In this document: piece after piece, positions 12,707-23,411 of the stretch | Numbering within the stretch: the stretch's first letter is position 1 | Layout of the letters: each line of letters starts with the position of its first letter | Source: Copromyces sp. CBS 386.78 | Taxonomy: Eukaryota; Ascomycota; Sordariomycetes; Sordariales; Sordariaceae | Direction of reading: 5' to 3' | Assembly: GCA_030685235.1 (NCBI GenBank) | Contig: MU839100.1 | Location: forward strand, 186,001 to 250,000 | Length of the DNA: 64,000 nt | Made by a program: the position numbers and the translations under genes | The notes under the pieces: generated by a model | The model's input: the letters and a program-made list of their open reading frames with translations, nothing else | Databases searched by the model: none | Told to the model about the DNA's origin: nothing

Positions 12707-12756
12707 AGATATCTGACCGTTACAGACCTTGCGCGTTACAGGTAAAAAATCCGACT
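12707..12756 (-). repeat. Right terminal inverted repeat of the pogo-like element
   Basis: It ends GGTAAAAAATCCGACT. It is the less mutated arm, keeping CTGTAACGCGC where the left arm reads TTATAACGCGT. Normal-composition DNA begins immediately to its right. Confidence 0.9.
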
Positions 12757-12777
12757 CTGGGAGGAGCCCAGAGTCGG
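12751..12777. repeat. Perfect 11-bp inverted repeat with 5-base loop at the transposon edge
   Basis: CCGACTCTGGG and its exact reverse complement CCCAGAGTCGG are separated by AGGAG. The first six bases are the tip of the transposon's right inverted repeat, so the hairpin straddles the element boundary. Confidence 0.8.
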
Positions 12778-13209
12778 TTGGCTTATTATATAAGCGAGGC
12801 CCCCAGAGGGTGGCCCACTCAACCTAACCGACGAGTACGGCAGATGCAATGCGGAGGAGGCTTCATTATATTGACTGTGCACTTTTCAAAGGTGATCTTT
12901 AGAGGGTATCTACATACATGTATTACAGCGCCCATGCTGGAAATACAATGTATAATAGACTTTACCATACATGCTAACATCCACAACGGTGAGGATCGTG
13001 CTCCAGCTATATCAATCCGCACTCTGCATGCTTCGTATGTAGATGTATAGCCATTCGATGTCATTGGGACTAACAACTTCTACGCTATGCAGCCCTGGCT
13101 GGCTATGCGCTGGCCTTGATCCACCTGTCCTTCTTCGCCTCGTCTTCCTTTTTTATAGGTACCGCTATTACCTACTCCTTTCTGTTCCCTCTCGAGATCC
13201 TCGGAGGCC
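12778..13209. other. Gene-free flank between transposon and choline kinase 3' end
   Basis: The sequence has ordinary base composition and no RIP signature. It should contain the 3' untranslated region of the choline kinase gene. I see no other element. Confidence 0.6.
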
Positions 13210-15976
13210 TCATGACTGCTCAACAAACTTGAGTCTGGACCGAACATTTTCCGGCAACTCTTCCTCCGTGACGAGCCCAAGGCGTACGCAATCCGCCCAG
13301 AAGAAGAAGGCCCTCTCCTGCGAGTATCCAAGGTAGTCGAACGAATCCGCCTCCTCTTCCGCCTCCAGCTCTTCGTCAGGCACGCTGCCATTCGGCGCTG
13401 TTACCACGTCATTGGCTTCATTGGTCAGCCCAGGAATCTTCGCCTGGATGATACCCCATACGATCCATTGAGCGCTGTTGGCAACTCGCCAGAGCCTCGT
13501 CTCTTCCAGGAGTTCCTTGATCCTCTTCTCCGACTCGGCCTCGCGACGGGCGTCCTCTTCTCTCCACCCACCCGGTGGCACGCGGGCGTCCAGCATGAAG
13601 TCCACGATGGAGCTTGTCGAGTTGGTGCTCTGGAGCATTCCGGGCGTAGGGGTGCTGGTGCCCGAGTGTGTTGCAGTCGGTGTTGATGCACCAGGTCCCG
13701 AAGGGAACTTCGGCTGGTGGTCCACGTAGGCCTTGATGAACCGCCGCTGCTGCTCGAGGGTTGGATACTTGGTGGTGTCGCAAATGTGTGGCATGACAGG
13801 ATCGTGATAGTTGTAGGTCCATTCGGAGAAATGGTTGGCAAACTCCAGGCCGGGCAAGTTCGCTCCGGCATACTCGAAATCAATGACGACCAACTGCTTG
13901 TGCTCGTTGGCAGGCTGCAGCAAAGGCGACTTCTTGTCATCGGGCCGGATGCGCAGGATGTTGCCGTATTGAGTCTAAATAATGGTCAGTAATCTTTCTT
14001 TAGGAATCAACAGTGTGTGGGGAGGACAAACATCGTTGTGGGCAAAGACCAGCTTTTCCCTGATTTTGGTAGGACTGCCATAATAGTCCTCCAGGAACTT
14101 GCGGTACTTCTGAACCATCTGTTTGAAGACGGGCCACTCGACACCACAGACAAAACCTCTAGTCTTCCAGGCTTCCTTGTGACGAGTGGTCTTCTGAAGC
14201 TCGGCCGCAACCTGGTTATCGAGGTACATGGCCGTCTTCTCAGCCTGATCAAGCCACCTATCCCAGTTCCTCCAAACAGCCGGACCATCATCCTTTTCGT
14301 GCTCAAGGAGATCAACGCCGGCGTGGAGTTCCCTCATGCGTTTGGCGATTTGCCTGGAAGTTTCGGGCTCGCGAAGATTCCCTGGCGTCAACGTGGTGGA
14401 GTTGAAGTACTGCTCGAAGCGGCCGTTCAAGAAGGTACCGAGCAACCGAGGACCGATCTTCTTTCTCGCCAGACGTTTGAGAACGCCCAATTCGATTTCT
14501 CGATCGATCAAATGCTCAACTTGCGGACCGTAGACTCTGAGCAAGACCTTTTCCGGCTGTCTCTTACCCTCTTGAGGAGGTAAAACAGACTCAGGAGGCG
14601 GCGAGACCACATACACAGCGTTCGTCAACGCTCCGCTGAGTCGCTCAACAGAGATTGTCTCACCACCGTTGAGCGGAATGCGCCTCCACCCCTTCAACCT
14701 AAGAGTGTGTGCCAGCCTAATGATCTCGTTCTTGAACGTGAGCCAAGCCTGCTTCTCCTTCTCTTCCCTGCGGCTGGTTTGCGAAGGCGTATCCTCGGTG
14801 GCCGCCTGACCGCCCGAATAGCTCATGGTCTTCGAGTTGTCAAGGAACACGTCACAGCTGGGAACAATGACATCGCCGTCAAAGAACTCGGTGTCGGAAG
14901 AGAGCGTGCGGGCAAGTGGTGCCTTCAGGCTTCTCCTAGACCGTCTGCGTCCAATACGGGGGCCTGGTTGCGGAGCCTGGTCAAGGCCAAGGGCAGACAT
15001 GCCGTCATCGAGGATCTTCTGGAGTCTATCCAAAGAAACCTCGCTCGAGTCTGAGCTGATGGAATTTGAACGATGGCGAGTCGGCGAGGAGACGGTAGGC
15101 TCCCCGTTCACATGGATGGGCGGCGTCTTGCGTCGTCGCAAAACCTTTATCGTCTTTCGGGTTTCCCTCTTGGTCTTTTCATGCCGAATCCATTCCGCGA
15201 CTTGGGCGACCAGTCGCTCACTGAGCCTGTCTGCTTTGTTACGGTGGCGACCCTGTAGACCGTTTGCTGGAGACTCATCCATTGGGGCAGGTGATGTAGT
15301 TAGTAGTGTCGGGCTGCCCGAGTTATCGATGCCTGCTTGGCTGGTGATTGAGGCGAGTGAGGTTCTCGATGGGCTTGAGGTGGGTGCAGGTCGGCCACCA
15401 AGTCTTTTGGCAACGCCCGCAGAGAACTGTTTCTTGACGTGGTGCTCTTCAACCGGAGGAGTCTCAGGTTCCGCAATCTGCACAGCTACACAAGAGTTAA
15501 CCACAACTCCCTGACCCGGAATGAACTGGAGTTTTATATACTGGAAATTTCTGAGATTGGCAAAGCGAGCCTTGCCCACTCACCCCCATGCTTCCCTTTG
15601 TTGACACGACATGGGCTGAAATGCCCACATCGACCCATTCATCTGATCCACAATGTGATACATGAGACGAACGACGCTCACACCCAGGCTGCCGTTTTAG
15701 CCGTCGGACTTCTCTGGTAGCGAGAGCTTATCTCTTTGGGGTGGCACACGATAAAGGGTGGCTCATTGTGCGGGCGCATCATGGGTCGTACAACAAGTCG
15801 TAAAAGAAGGTAGGAAGAAACAAAGAGATAGGGAACCACCTACCTTTGGCAGATGCGCCTGAAGAGGCCGCTCTATCGCTGTCGCCTTCATACTTGAGTG
15901 CCGAACGTCTGGGGTGGATTGTTGACCCGTTGGCAGACCCGTTCGCGGATCCGTTAACGGAGGACGGCGCCGACAT
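13210..15976 (-). CDS. Choline/ethanolamine kinase
   Basis: It phosphorylates choline (and possibly ethanolamine) with ATP, the first step of the CDP-choline (Kennedy) route to phosphatidylcholine, in the cytosol. My model has three exons, 15,976-15,844, 15,485-14,032 and 13,974-13,210, giving 783 residues with frame kept at both junctions. The kinase domain spans about residues 300-783. It has the Brenner motif His527-Asn-Asp529...Asn534 split by the second intron, and the choline-kinase Asp561-Phe-Glu followed by a Tyr-Ala-Gly motif. The first 300 residues are Ser/Arg/Pro-rich and probably disordered, an extension typical of fungal homologues. An Asn-Gly-Ser-Ala tandem lies near residues 8-18. 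The 5' end is the weak point: intron 1 would be 358 bases, and a later start inside exon 2 is possible. Confidence 0.9.
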
Positions 15977-17419
15977 GGTATCGGATGGAACAGATGGAGG
16001 TTTTGCCCAATCCAGCGTAACCAAACAGCGGTCGCGTTGGTCCAGACGAACACGATATGGCGCGATTGAGATCAAAGGTAGGAGTTCTCTCTTGAAATTA
16101 CCACGAACTTCTTAAGATGTGTCGTGTGCGACTTCCGAGCCGGTCCGTCTCTTTCCTTGCTCGGTGGCTCCACACGGTGTGCCTGGGAGGGAGCCTAGAA
16201 CGGATGCGTTTGCCGCCCTGGGCCCTGAAGATCACACCGGAGAAGAACTTGAACAGGGTACCGACGCGGCCTTATTGCTTATGTGTCTCGGCCAAAGATC
16301 GTAAATGGTAAATATACTCCGATATGAGACAGTCTGTAAAGGCAAAGATAGTGGCCGAGATTGTGAGGAAAGGTAGTAGGTAGTAGGTGTCGGGTTGTTT
16401 AGGGATAAATGCCTGGTTTATGTGCGTCTCGTGTTCCACGATAGAAGGAGTGCATGTGTAAGAGGTATGGGCCGGGACGTCTCGTCTCCTTCCCCAAGTC
16501 CTTATCTACAACTGCCCAGCCGTGTTAGTCGTCTTCCCTCCCTTCATATGTGTAAGTACCTTGCGTATGACTCAAACTTTCCTCGTCACCGATGGAAACA
16601 AGGAAGAGCAACTCCGTCAACACAGCATGGAAATGAAACATAAACGATGGCATTTGGGGTAACTGCAAAGGACTCGACGTGGGGGATCCTATCGCGGGAA
16701 AGAGCAAAAGAAAATCCGGGGCCCTTTCTCGTTGGCGCAGTAGGCGCAGCCAATGGTTGGAACAGGTTGGAAAAAAAAAAATAGAGAAAGGCGCGAAATG
16801 AGTGGGACCACACACTATGTAATACGGCGACCCCACCGTCACGCTCACCACAGCTTCGGAACCGCACGTGCTGCTATGACGTAAGATCCGATAAGATACG
16901 GCAGGCTCCGTCTGTTGCCCATTCAGCCCATTCTACCGAGGTACGTACTGTAACTTTTTGTGTCACGGGCTCACGGCTGACACGCGATGGAACTGCACCA
17001 CGTGCCGCTCTTCTAGCCCCTTCTACTTCAAACTTTTGACGGATTACCAAGCGTTGCCTATCATGCCGTAATAATATTACCTTGGATGTTGGATTATAGC
17101 TGTATGCCATGGTCGCCGAGGGCCTTGGTTCGTATCCCAACATTTTTGTCCAACATTCGGCCTAATCATCGAATCCATTTTGTTGTGTATGATCTGTGGG
17201 GTGAGTATGGAAAACCAGATGAGATCTCAGGAAACAGACAACCTGTGTCCGTCTGACATATATCCTAGTCCGATTGATTTGGCGTCGTTATACCAAGTCC
17301 CCGGTATACTTAACTGCCCAACTGAAAAGATCCTTCAATATACAGGTCCCGGAGTAGACTTATCGTACATGTTTTCTACATTCTGTTTCTTTCATTTCTG
17401 TAACGAACCAGAGATCCGC
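15977..17419. other. Intergenic: choline kinase promoter side and SCO1 3' side
   Basis: The 1.4 kb lie upstream of choline kinase and downstream of SCO1, so the choline kinase promoter must be here. A run of ten A residues occurs near 16,771 and a TAGTAGG repeat near 16,376-16,386. I see no coding sequence. Confidence 0.5.
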
Positions 17420-18448
17420 CTAATCCTTCCTCCACTTACCATGCCAGTCCTTCATGTGGTCCAAGATAACCTTGGCGGCCTGGTCAGGCGAGTGTTGGCG
17501 ACCGAGGGCCTCGACAAAGTCACCCTCGGGATCCATCAGGTAGAAGTAAATGCTGTGATCGACGAGGTAGTCCTGGCCAGGCTCGACCTTGGAGGGCGTG
17601 CTGAAGTACACGCGGTATGCCTTGCACATGGCCTTGATCTGGTCGTATGTGCCCGTCAGGCCGATGAACTTGGGGTGAAACTCGGCGAGGTACTCCTTGA
17701 GCACCTGGGGCGTATCGCGCGCAGGATCGCAGGTAACGAAGACAGGCTTGAGAGCGCCGGGACGCTCAGCCTCCACCTTTTCGAACATGGCCGCCATCTT
17801 GTCGAGCTCCTCGGGGCAGATGTCCGGGCAGTGGCTGAAGCCGAAGTAGACCTGTGAACAGAGTGCAAGATTTGTCAGCGAGCTTGAAAGTGAAACGCAT
17901 AGAAGTCATGTGCTGAAGAGACGTGGATCGACATCAACTTACCAAGGAATAACGACCCTTGAGATCCTTCTCCGTCATGGGCTTGCCGTTATGGTCGATC
18001 AGCTCGAACGGGCCGCCGACCTTTGGCCTGCCAACACCCTTGGTCGCATCGGCTATCCTCTTGCGCTGCATGCGCTGCTTCTCGTGCTCAAAGTACCATA
18101 GCAAGCCGGCGCCGGTGAGGACGAAGAGAAGGCCGGCCTTCCAGGAAAAGGGCTGCCCGCAACAGTCGCTAGTGTCAGCTGATTGTTGTCGTAGGGAACA
18201 TGTGAGGGCGGAAGACGCGTCTAGTCGACGACACGCAGACGTACTCCCGAACGGTATTTGCTCTTTGCTTCCTCGACCGTCTTGTAGGTTCTGCGTTGCG
18301 CCAATGGCTGTTGGGGCTGGGCTTGGAGTCTCGGGACGGTAGGCCGCCGGGTGGTTCTAGCTGTCGAGATGAAGCGCTGGCATTGCCTCGCGGGGGTCCT
18401 GGCGAGGACACTGGAGAAGGTGCGCATGGGCGCAATGGCGTGCGACAT
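17420..18448 (-). CDS. sco1: SCO1-type copper chaperone for cytochrome c oxidase
   Basis: It delivers copper to the CuA site of cytochrome c oxidase subunit 2 at the mitochondrial inner membrane. Exons 18,448-18,245, 18,152-17,943 and 17,851-17,420 join in phase 0 to give 281 residues, the usual family length. Residues 1-65 are Arg/Ser/Thr-rich and almost free of acidic residues, as in a mitochondrial presequence. A single membrane span follows at about 73-90. The thioredoxin-like domain has the copper ligands Cys146 and Cys150 (CPDIC) and the distal His237 (VDHS). The chosen start precedes the presequence; a second Met eight residues in is an alternative. It is divergent from the PHD-finger gene, with 640 bases between start codons. 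Confidence 0.93.
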
Positions 18449-19088
18449 GTTTATTCGGACGGTGGTATTGTGGCGGTTGACAATCGGAACGGAATCTCGA
18501 ATGCTGCTTTGCGAAACCAGAGGCGGACCGGATGACAAAATGACGGGGATGTGACCTAACGGGGGAGCTCCGGAGCTTGCAGCGCAAAATCTCCCCACGC
18601 AATACGGGGCGGCAGTCGGCACGGCCTGTGCTCAAGCTTCCAGGCCCCGTCCCGCCCGGGCGTCCATAATAAAGTGGGGCTCTGGAGCTCGGGGTCGTCG
18701 GGTTGACACGCTACATGCGCTTAACGAGTGTTGCCAAGCCTTTGGTATGTTGTTAGACGTCTTTGGATCGCGTTCACTCAAACCACCTTCATCCCTATCC
18801 CGATCCCAATTCTCACGCCAGGGTCACTATCACTCAAGCAGTATCACCGCTGAAAATAATAATCAAGCGTGTTACCGGTTGGGCTTGTTTATTTTGGTAT
18901 TCAATTTGACATGAAGTTATCGTGCGTCTGCTGGTTTTGATACTGGTACAGTTCAGGTTCCGGGTTGCCTCCAGGTTTGGTACCTGCACCCATAGTTCGG
19001 GTGAACTGGCGGTAGCTGCCACTGCCACTGCCGCGCAGGTTGAGTAACAATTGTTAGCATTTAAAATCGTACTACAGAATCTGTCAGG
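18449..19088. promoter_or_regulatory. Shared divergent promoter of SCO1 and the COMPASS subunit gene
   Basis: These 640 bases separate the start codons of two genes transcribed away from each other, so both promoters must lie here. No TATA box is obvious. Confidence 0.6.
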
Positions 19089-21224
19089 ATGGCCTCCTCG
19101 TTTTCAAACTCCATCTTTACCCTTGAACCGTCGGCCGCATCAGAGGCAGCAGCCAGCCCGACAACGGATGAAAGCGGGAGACAAAGCAGTCCTTCTTCGG
19201 TCGCCGGGAGCGAGCAAACAACTAAGAGTATCAACACCAACAAGAACAAAATGTCTTTTTCATCCGCCTCTCACTATATCCACGACGATGTCTCACACCA
19301 GGGTGGCCGTCGCCTTTACAATGACTCGGAACAGCCCAGCAGCGACGAGGACGGCGACCATAATATGATGGGCGATGACAGATTCGGATCACCAGCAGCC
19401 ATGGCCAAATCACAAACAACAACATCATCATCAAAAACACCAAGGTCGAGGAGGCGGGGTACTGCGACCACCATCAAGGCACCCAAGCGGGCACGGGCAG
19501 CGGGCGGAGGGGCTAAGAGAGGCACGGCCAAGGGAGCAGCGACAATTGGAGGAGGCGGGACCAGGAAGAAGATCGACACAACGGCGACAAGTCTCAACAA
19601 CGAAATCGACGACGGCGGCAGCCTGGCCGGTAGCCTAGTCGGAGGGCAGGACGGAGGAGGCAGCGGGATGAGCGAGTCCGACAGCGGCCCCTACTGTATC
19701 TGCGGTGGACCTGACAACCATCGGTTCATGATAGCATGTGACCGGTGCGAGGACTGGTTTCACGGCGAGTGTATCAAGATGGACAAGTACACGGGCGAGA
19801 ACCTGGTGCAGAGATACATCTGTCCCAATTGCAGCGTTCCCGGTCGTGGCTTGGTCACTCGGTACAAGAAGATGTGTTCGCTCGATGGGTGCAACCAGCC
19901 GGCGAAAATCTACGAGGATGCCAAGGAGGAACGCAGCATTTTCTGCTCGCCGGAACATTGCAATGCCTGGTGGGATCAGCTGGTTGCCACGCTGCCGCGA
20001 ACAAGAGAAGTGGGCATGGACAACTTGACAAGGCACGAGTTTATGGGACTCCTAAATCCTCCAGAGACAAAGCCAGGCCACGAAGATCCGCCATGGCATC
20101 TTGGGGATGAACCTTTTGGTATGTGATGCTAACATTGTTTTATTCATTGTTCACTTTAACCTCCCTTCACTCTCACTCCCCATTCACCACTGCCAACACT
20201 TGTTTTATCATACTACATTCACCAACTCATTCGTGCTCACCTCTCACTCACTTTTCACCTCCCCCAAACCCTCCCTTTTATCCAGTCCACGAGCCCACCC
20301 CCTTCCACCTTTCTCGTCTCCTACAATTATGCTAACCACGAACCAGGCGTCCCTCCAAACTTCTGGAAAACCGCCAACCTTGGTGTAGTCCTGACCCCCG
20401 AAGAGCGGTCCATCCTCGACCGCTCCGCCGCCGACCGCTACGCTCTGGGCGAGGAGATTGGGCTCTGTAAGAAGATGCTCCAGCTGCTCGACATGGCCGT
20501 GAAGCGGCGCGAGGTGGCCATCAAGGCGCGCGAGGCGGCCATTAAAGCACGCGAGGCGGTCATCAAGGCGCGCGAGGAGGCCATCAAGGCGGAGAAGAAC
20601 ATCAAGGCGGAGAAGCACATCAAGGCGGAGAGGGACCTCATCAAGGCTGACAAGGGCGCGGCCAAGGACCTGTGCGGCTACGACACGCGGCTTGACACGG
20701 TCGGGGCCACCCACGCGTTTAGCGTCTTTTTGAAGAGTGAAGAGGGGGCAGCGATCTTTGGAAGAGGTCGATTGGACCCACCTTTGGACTTGTTGGCTTT
20801 GTTGGCTTCGCAGATTCATGTTAAGCGCGAGGATGGAGTAGACGACGACGACGACGACGACGACGACGAGGATGAGGATGAGGATGATGGCAGTGTCGAT
20901 GGTGTCAACGGTCGGGACCGCCGCCGCAACGGAATCAACGGTGTTGGTCCTAAACTCGATCCCCTGACGGCGGGCATGTGCACCAAGAAGAAGTGCAAGA
21001 CGCACTCCGGGTGGATGGGAATTCTTTCCAAGAATGTTAAGCACACGATGAAGGAACTGGCGGCGGATGCGAAGGAGAAGCTGGATACGGAGACGAGGGT
21101 TCGTGCTAACGCGGCGGGAAGGTATAGAAGGAAGATGAAGGAGGATAATAGGGTGGTGGTGCTTTATCACAGCTCCGATGAGGAGATGAGTGAGGATGAG
21201 GATGAGGAGATGGGTGGCCAGTAA
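19089..21224 (+). CDS. PHD-finger protein, SPP1/CPS40-type subunit of COMPASS (Set1) complex
   Basis: It likely helps the Set1 complex methylate histone H3 lysine 4 and reads H3K4me marks. Exons 19,089-20,118 and 20,347-21,224 join within a Gly codon, giving 635 residues. Residues 1-195 are low-complexity with a basic, AT-hook-like patch. The PHD finger is at about 203-247 (CIC, ACDRC, FHGEC, CPNC). A second Cys-rich region follows at about 261-300 with CSLDGC and CSPEHC, the arrangement known from Spp1/CFP1 proteins. Residues about 392-443 are a long Lys/Ala/Arg/Glu coiled coil built from IKAREA repeats, followed by an Asp/Glu run near residue 510. The 228-base intron is pyrimidine-rich. Its 5' neighbour SCO1 is divergent. 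Confidence 0.88.
20500..20652 (+). repeat. Degenerate 21-24-base tandem coding for IKAREA/IKAEKx repeats
   Basis: Units such as ATCAAGGCGCGCGAGG recur five or more times, encoding successive IKAREAA, IKAREAV, IKAREEA, IKAEKN, IKAEKH and IKAERDL. It lies inside the COMPASS subunit coiled coil. Confidence 0.85.
20841..20889 (+). repeat. (GAC)n/(GAG,GAT)n coding microsatellite
   Basis: About nine GAC codons are followed by alternating GAG/GAT codons. They encode an unbroken acidic run in the COMPASS subunit. Confidence 0.9.
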
Positions 21225-22133
21225 AATAAGATATCACACAGGGTGAGGCAGTCACTTGGAGAGGTCATTGCCATCATTCTCACTTGGTCACGGATGTCCA
21301 TTGTATGGTTGACGTGACAGTCTATACTGGAACATCATTCAGCTATCGAACGCAGTACCGTTTAGACCTGCATTGCCTTTATTACTATTTTTGGTCAAAC
21401 GATTGCGCCCAGCATGACCGCTGTTATCACCATACTTCTACTCACTTGCAGTGTATTCGTTTTCGTGATGAAGACTCATGCCATTCGGGAAAACACCGAT
21501 AACTGTGTGAAGGACACCAACACATCGGGGATAACGTAGCATAGTGACTGCAAGATGGGTATGACTTCGTTCTATTGACCGTTTCTAACCGCCTCACCAG
21601 CTAATTTTTGCCGACAACCATTCCTCCTTGGGCGTCGAAACAGCCAAGGGCTCAATGAACGCAAAACAACGGACTCAACCAGGCACCCAGCCCAACAGAC
21701 CATCCTCATGCCAAACACAATAGAGCCAGCAAGACAATGGCAGTCTCAGGACCGAGAACGGCGGGAAGATTGGCAGGCGAGGAACTTCCGCATCTGGTAT
21801 GGAAAATAGGGTGTTCTCCTTGTACCATCCCCAGCGAGGTACCTAACTTGTGGCCCTTCGCATTATCCCATCTTTACATCTATTCAATTAGAACTGTTCT
21901 GCGGATAGATCAAAGCAGCCATCATTCCCAGCCATCTGCGCAAAAGCTCGCTATCAACAGGGCCGGGCGGTTATGGCGAAAGTTAAGTGAAATATGATGA
22001 AACCCCTTACAGTCAGAGAGCGCCAATACCACAAGATATAAAGGGGGAGTTACCAGGAAAGCTGACTCGTTTAGCACCGTAATTGTTTGTTATATAGCGT
22101 GGGCCATGTGATCTCGACTGCCATAAATCCATC
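21225..22133. other. Convergent intergenic region
   Basis: It separates the 3' ends of the COMPASS subunit gene (+) and the 2EXR gene (-), and should hold both 3' untranslated regions. I see no further gene. Confidence 0.5.
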
Positions 22134-23411
22134 TTAACGTAAGCAAGCAAGAATCCCGACATAAGGAGGGAACCTCGAAAAGAAATTGTCGGACCCGGAA
22201 GACTCTCGTTCGTACGAATCTCCAAAATGATACCACTCAAAGTTCTCAATAAACGCATGGCATGACCCTTCAGCGATGGACGAGTTTTCCCCAGCGATCC
22301 CTTCTGTGTAGTACCATTCGAGGTGTTCACCACCATCCTCAAGAAATCGAGAGTACATCTCAACAAACCGGCATCCGTCACCACCATACCAAACTTTTTG
22401 GTTGATGGTTGGCTCTCTCTTTTCTGCGGGTATATCATCATTAGGCTTGAGGCGATAGTCAATGAGCCAAATGGTCTCAGTCCTCGTAGCACCGGCAAAG
22501 TGCATGACGGCATCGTATATCATGTCTCGGACGTGAGTTTTCGACTCCCGACTCCAGTTCGGATCAAACTCAATCGCAAGACCGTTGCGTCCATTGAAAC
22601 CGTAGAACCCCATTTTCGGCGACCAAAGGGGAAAGCCAAGTTCGAGTTTTTGCCAATACGAATCATCACTAGTTGCGGCCCGGGGCGACGGGCGGATGAT
22701 GAACAAATCCTGATGCGGGAGGACAGTGAAGTAGTGCGGGAAGGTTTTGCTTTCAGCGATAGCTTGGTCCGCTTCGCCGGTTCCTTCTTGGGCGGACGAA
22801 GATGAAGCCGGTAAGGATGCCGATAGAAAGAATCCTGTCGCCGGCACTAGATGGGTTTGGGACTCAAATCCCCTATATGGGTATGGAGGGCACTGGGGCG
22901 AAGGTGAGCGAGACGGGAATGGCTCGATCGGTACTAATGATGGAGCAATGTATATACGAGGCCTGGTCGAGGGAAAACTCTTGTAATGCGGATAAGCCCT
23001 CCTCTTTGTGTCCCACATTTGGTGCCTAAAGGCCCTCTCCATCGCTGCTCTGGACTCTTTACAGGCAGTCCACAACCCCCCATCGACCAGATATAACGAC
23101 GGATTACCGGTCGGGCCAGACGACAAGGTCTTCGCGGGAACGGCCATGTGGAGGAAGGTATCGTCAGTGTCGTCGTCAGACTCCCAAGGCTGAGGCTCCA
23201 GAGGAATACGAGCGCAGTGTACGTCGCAGTCTTTATATTCGGTGTCTTCTAAGTCTCGCCCTTCGACGCAAAAGACGTGGGCTCCAGGAAGGTCAAGTGG
23301 GCGGATAGAGAACTTCCATATCTCATTGCGGAGTTCCCAGGGTAGCCTCGGAAACGGGTGAAAGGTCGTGAGAGGGGGGGCCATGGTAGGCGGCTGGCTT
23401 GAAGCTGACAT
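22134..23411 (-). CDS. 2EXR-domain protein of unknown function
   Basis: A single open frame of 425 residues without introns. Residues about 17-110 match the 2EXR domain, common in filamentous fungi: FHPFPRLPWELRNEIW, then a cluster of Arg/Pro residues and an LYLVDGGLWTACKESR-like segment with the conserved Cys/Arg. The middle is Pro/Ser-rich. The C-terminal third has WLIDYRLKP and a Trp/Tyr/Phe-rich tail with no membrane span. The start chosen is the first Met; a second Met (residue 10) is possible. 2EXR proteins have no established biochemical role, so no function is claimed. Confidence 0.8.
   Translation of the reverse strand: MSASSQPPTMAPPLTTFHPFPRLPWELRNEIWKFSIRPLDLPGAHVFCVEGRDLEDTEYKDCDVHCARIPLEPQPWESDDDTDDTFLHMAVPAKTLSSGPTGNPSLYLVDGGLWTACKESRAAMERAFRHQMWDTKRRAYPHYKSFPSTRPRIYIAPSLVPIEPFPSRSPSPQCPPYPYRGFESQTHLVPATGFFLSASLPASSSSAQEGTGEADQAIAESKTFPHYFTVLPHQDLFIIRPSPRAATSDDSYWQKLELGFPLWSPKMGFYGFNGRNGLAIEFDPNWSRESKTHVRDMIYDAVMHFAGATRTETIWLIDYRLKPNDDIPAEKREPTINQKVWYGGDGCRFVEMYSRFLEDGGEHLEWYYTEGIAGENSSIAEGSCHAFIENFEWYHFGDSYERESSGSDNFFSRFPPYVGILACLR

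Larger units (their letters stand above)
1..12756 (+). mobile_element. RIP-mutated pogo/Fot1-like DNA transposon, interrupted by an LTR element
   Basis: Both ends carry the same ~50-base inverted repeat, and every mismatch between the two arms is a C/T or G/A transition. Inside, the plus strand keeps recognisable pieces of a Tc5/CENP-B-type HTH and a DDE_1 transposase. Subtracting the nested retrotransposon and one target duplication leaves an element of about 3.08 kb, longer than a typical ~1.9 kb Fot1. The whole block is extremely AT-rich and nearly free of CpA and TpG, as expected of RIP in Neurospora. The left end coincides with the first base of the window, so the flank and any target duplication cannot be seen. 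Family assignment is by eye. Confidence 0.85.

Noticed and set aside
1..12756. Starship-type captain (DUF3435 tyrosine recombinase) as the identity of the outer or inner element
   Set aside because: The inverted repeats and DDE_1-like blocks fit pogo, and the LTRs with a 5-bp duplication fit gypsy. I saw no tyrosine recombinase motif.
15584..15688. Possible extra 105-base exon in choline kinase between AG and GTGAGT
   Set aside because: In the phase set by exon 1 it meets a TGA stop after three codons, whereas joining exon 1 to 15,485 keeps frame.
17180..17857. 225-codon plus frame overlapping SCO1
   Set aside because: It is antisense to the third exon of SCO1, whose copper-site motifs are clear.
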